From Eutreptiella sp. 'Long Island Sound 2002' (Eukaryota > Euglenozoa > Euglenophyceae > Eutreptiales > Eutreptiaceae), in the NCBI GenBank assembly GCA_964036045.1, contig OZ038378.1, forward strand, positions 176,722,341-176,786,340: a DNA stretch of 64,000 bases, read 5' to 3'. The position numbers and the translations under genes were made by a program. The notes beneath the pieces were generated by a model that was given only the letters and a program-made list of their open reading frames with translations, was not told the DNA's origin and ran no database searches. Shown in pieces: positions 60,607-64,000 of the stretch; position 1 is the first letter of the stretch, and every line of letters starts with the position of its first letter.

Positions 60607-62969
60607 GAGACCACTCCACAACCCACAACGTATGTCAACAAATAATGTGTATTATCTCTGCTTCTAGTGGTTTTGCAACAAAAGTTGGAGCAAAAGTTGG
60701 TCACTACAACATTGTACCACACCAATTTGCCACCCTTGATGATAGGCAACCAACAAATGCTTAGACTATAATTACAACACATCCCCAAGCCAGCCTTGTG
60801 TTGTAAACGTCAAAAGCACTTAGAAACGTGTTGAATGACCATGACTTACCTTGTGCAGGCAGATGCAAGCCACATTTTGGTGGCAAAAGCAAACAATCTT
60901 CACAATTGCACATCTCCCTCCCACCCAACATGTGCAGAATTGGTCCAAACACCCCAACGGCCGAACAACGAACTTGTGACCTATGGAAAGGGACCCTAAC
61001 CGCGAGTTAAACCCATAAAACGTACGTCACCCTGTGGCCAAACACCCAAAAACGAACTTCTAAACTCGAAACATGCGACATGTCGAGATCCAACCCATCA
61101 TGTCTCAAGGACATGGCATGCTCAGAGTACATGACCAATGACCAAAGTTACACTTTAAGGGAACAAACCCCCAACAAGTACAACACAGGACCAACCAAAA
61201 GACAACTAAAACCACGTTTTCGACATGACTAGACAGCTGCAAGCTGTCCAATGCAAAAAACACCACTTCGAACGCAAACAGTGGCACAAAGTTATTCAAA
61301 TGCATCTACATACAACTCAGTCCAAGTTAGTGGGGTTGGGGTAAAAAGTGGTCCTCTAAGTGTCTGAAAGTTTGACCAAATTACACTGCGAAATCGACGA
61401 CTCGACGACATTACAGATAGCTCACCTGGTAAACAGACACCTGAAAAAGACATTCCCAGCGTCTCAACCTTTCATCTGCCAAAAATTTCGAGAAAATCTC
61501 AAAACTCTGCGCGTCGCGGTTCAGTCCAAGTTAGCGGGGTTTTCCCTTACTGTATTGCTCTGCGGGCGCATCAATCCTGCTGTGCAGTGCACGCGCTCCT
61601 GTCAGCGCCTGTTACACGGAAAACACGACTTGTAAAGGACCCAAAATTCGACGAAAAATCGAAATAGGGCACCGGGTAAACCAACAGTCAAAAAACACGA
61701 TCCCAGCTCCTCGGCCTCCAATCTGGCAAAATTTTCGAGAAATTTCCAAAACTCTCTTTTGCCGAGGTTTTCCCTTCGGCACAAGCACTATTTCTACTCA
61801 GCCAATCCGGACGATGACGCGATGACTCCCCCAAATGAACGTGCCAGGGGAAGAAGCGAAGTCGAAGGCAAGGTACAACACGGGTCTGGCAGCAGAGGAT
61901 CAGGTCCAGAGCCGTGTTGTGCCGCCGCTGGGCGTTCAGTAGCATCCGCCGCCTTCGCTTAGGGCTTGCAGTAAGTTAAATTACCGCAAGTTGGGGGTAA
62001 CTGGCACATCCTAGGATTCACCCCACATTGGAGGGATTCCAACCTCTTGGTGCTCCGCCCCCTCCTCTCCCTTCCTCCCTCGGCTCCCTAACTGGCTGTT
62101 GCATGCAAAAGACATCCATCAGTTTTTTTGGGGGGGGGGTGGGAGGCTTGCTCAGGCCACCCTGGCCATGGGGGCATTGAAGTGCACATAGCTAAGTGAG
62201 TAATGGTATGATCGCATGACACGTTCACTGGAGCAACCACTGCATGTTTCGTCATTTCCCGTGGAAGGGCAGGCTCCTGTGGACGTCTATGGATGAATTT
62301 ATTGATCTGATCTGCGACATCGTTGCCTCAGGGGTTTTGTCTGAGCACTCCAGGGCGTTCTTAGCGGACGCCCCAGAGAGACAAGGGTGCGTCATGTTGA
62401 TCTCATCAGTAAGCACACAAATGCCGTCAGCTCACCACCAAACCCTCGCTGGTAGCCGCAGTTTGTCATCTGAATTACAATACAGCCCAAAGCGACCGCG
62501 GGTGAGCGAGAGGGGATGGGGTGGGGCTTCCAGAGGGGCAAATATAAGTGAATAATGGAAAGGGAAAGCCGGTGCATACGCAAGGTACAGTTAGGCTCGC
62601 CAGTGGTAAACATGGAGCACGAAGTGGTCCTCACCATTGCCTTGGGTGTTTTCGCTCTCCCTCCACCTCTGGCCATCTGATGGTCAGGCTGCCGAGGAGT
62701 ACTGGCGTTTACCATGCCCTTTTCTCAAACCCACCAAACAGTCCGCAGCACTGGGCCGCAGCTGAACTCGACCTTCCAGCCATGTATTGATTCCACTGCT
62801 TGTGTGCTCAACCATAGCACTTCTGTTTTGCACCTTGCTCGCTTGGATCCCGATGCCCGATGTGCACTCTGTGTGTTTAGTGTTGCAAGTGGGCTTGCTG
62901 GCACAGCAGCAGCCTGCAGTTCGGCGGAATGGGGTCGTGGTGAGTCATTCCGGGTTCATGGAGGCACTG
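60607..62969. other. Unrecognised flanking sequence
   Basis: No long ORF, RNA gene or retroelement feature that I can support. A G9 run lies near 62131-62139. One short open stretch (62244-62410) is followed by a GTAAGC that could be a splice donor, but the peptide is not recognisable. Confidence 0.5.
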
Positions 62970-64000
62970 TATATCAACCACGCCACTTTCAGAGACTCTA
63001 ACGGGAGAAAATCGACAGGTGTGAGCACCATTCCACACACCTAACGTTGATCCCTTGTAAGCCTGTAGTCTGTGTGAGTAACCCAAAAGCGTATGTCAGA
63101 TCTGCGTGTCAGAAAACAGCAAAAGAATTGTTGAACGAAGCATTAAAATTGAACATCGGACGACATAGAATGGATTGTCTCTGTTTTCGCTGGTGAAGAT
63201 AGCTGAAATGTGGTGACTGAGCTGAAAACCCTCAACTGGGGTTTTGCAAATGCCCCAACTGCGACTGGCGTAAAAGATTGCATCATCGTCTTGTGTTGTA
63301 GTCTTCACGACGTTATGCTCGGACTCAAAGATGCTTTTTGGCTTTTGCTTTGCGTTGCCCGTTCGTGCCTGATTCAAGGGATTAATAATTTTGTTTTTCA
63401 GCATCGTCTGGCGCCTTGAACAATTCCACCTTGCTCGTGTCTGTGCCCCCTCGAATGAAAAGGACCAAGTCTGGAGAATCTTCCAGCTCCACCTTGGCCT
63501 CCTTGTTTTGTGGAGCGTACAAAACAATATATCAACCACGCCACTTTCAGAGACTCTAACGGGAGAAAATCGACAGGTGTGAGCACCATTCCACACACCT
63601 AACGTTGATCCCTTGTAAGCCTGTAGTCTGTGTGAGTAACCCAAAAGCGTATGTCAGATCTGCGTGTCAGAAAACAGCAAAAGAATTGTTGAACGAAGCA
63701 TTAAAATTGAACATCGGACGACATAGAATGGATTGTCTCTGTTTTCGCTGGTGAAGATAGCTGAAATGTGGTGACTGAGCTGAAAACCCTCAACTGGGGT
63801 TTTGCAAATGCCCCAACTGCGACTGGCGTAAAAGATTGCATCATCGTCTTGTGTTGTAGTCTTCACGACGTTATGCTCGGACTCAAAGATGCTTTTTGGC
63901 TTTTGCTTTGCGTTGCCCGTTCGTGCCTGATTCAAGGGATTAATAATTTTGTTTTTCAGCATCGTCTGGCGCCTTGAACAATTCCACCTTGCTCGTGTCT
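62970..64000. repeat. 558-bp tandem repeat (one full and one partial copy)
   Basis: The unit starting TATATCAACCACGCC at 62970 recurs at 63528, and the second copy runs to the window end with no differences noted over about 470 bases. No coding domain is recognisable in the unit. Confidence 0.9.

Noticed and set aside
62244-62555. Possible exon with a GTAAGC donor in the right flank
   Set aside because: The peptide is not recognisable, no acceptor or second exon could be matched, and the frame is short enough to occur by chance.

Overview
This window is eukaryotic repeat-rich DNA. Positions 1 to about 60,606 are almost entirely nested LTR retrotransposons of the Ty3/gypsy type that carry chromodomains. 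I see no host gene I can support. The host species cannot be named from the sequence. Coding DNA is of moderate GC, and four of the five primer binding sites resemble the 3' end of an initiator-Met-type tRNA (TGGTAGC followed by AGAG or GGAGG). A microbial eukaryote or alga with a retrotransposon-rich genome is a guess, not a finding.

Layout, outermost first. (1) D' is an old plus-strand element. Only its 3' tail and 3' LTR are seen (8815-9195 and 58359-60606). (2) A is a minus-strand element (1258-8814) inserted in the D' tail. Its 3' end is cut by (3) E', a plus-strand element whose 3' end fills 1-1257. (4) B is a plus-strand element (9196-58358, TSD gatag) inserted in the D' LTR, with a core of about 11.3 kb. 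B is broken by three later insertions: C (minus, 10363-23977, TSD cctac) in gag; D (minus, 27026-40241, TSD gcgc) in pol between protease and RT; and E (plus, 43632-54609, near-perfect 5-bp TSD) in the integrase C-terminal region. At all three sites, removing the insert plus one TSD restores B's reading frame. To the right, 60607-62969 is unrecognised flank and 62970-64000 is a 558-bp tandem repeat.

Each of the five elements with readable coding capacity (A-E) encodes gag, an aspartic protease, an extra domain, reverse transcriptase, RNase H and a DDE-type integrase. A C-terminal chromodomain is visible in B-E; in A it would lie beyond the E' insertion. Three shared features stand out. First, a domain resembling phage and DIRS-type Dam-like N6-adenine methyltransferases sits between protease and RT in all five, with an NPPF motif in A and E. 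Second, gag and pol lie in the same frame in all five (in C allowing for two poly-C frame changes), separated by one stop codon (TAG or TGA) followed by NGG-RG(C/A), which points to stop-codon readthrough. Third, in D and E the gag ORF starts inside the 5' LTR and reads through the primer binding site.

LTR pairs differ by about 0.2% (E), 0.35% (C), 0.55% (D) and 1.1% (B), counted by eye. This fits the nesting order, with B older than its three guests.
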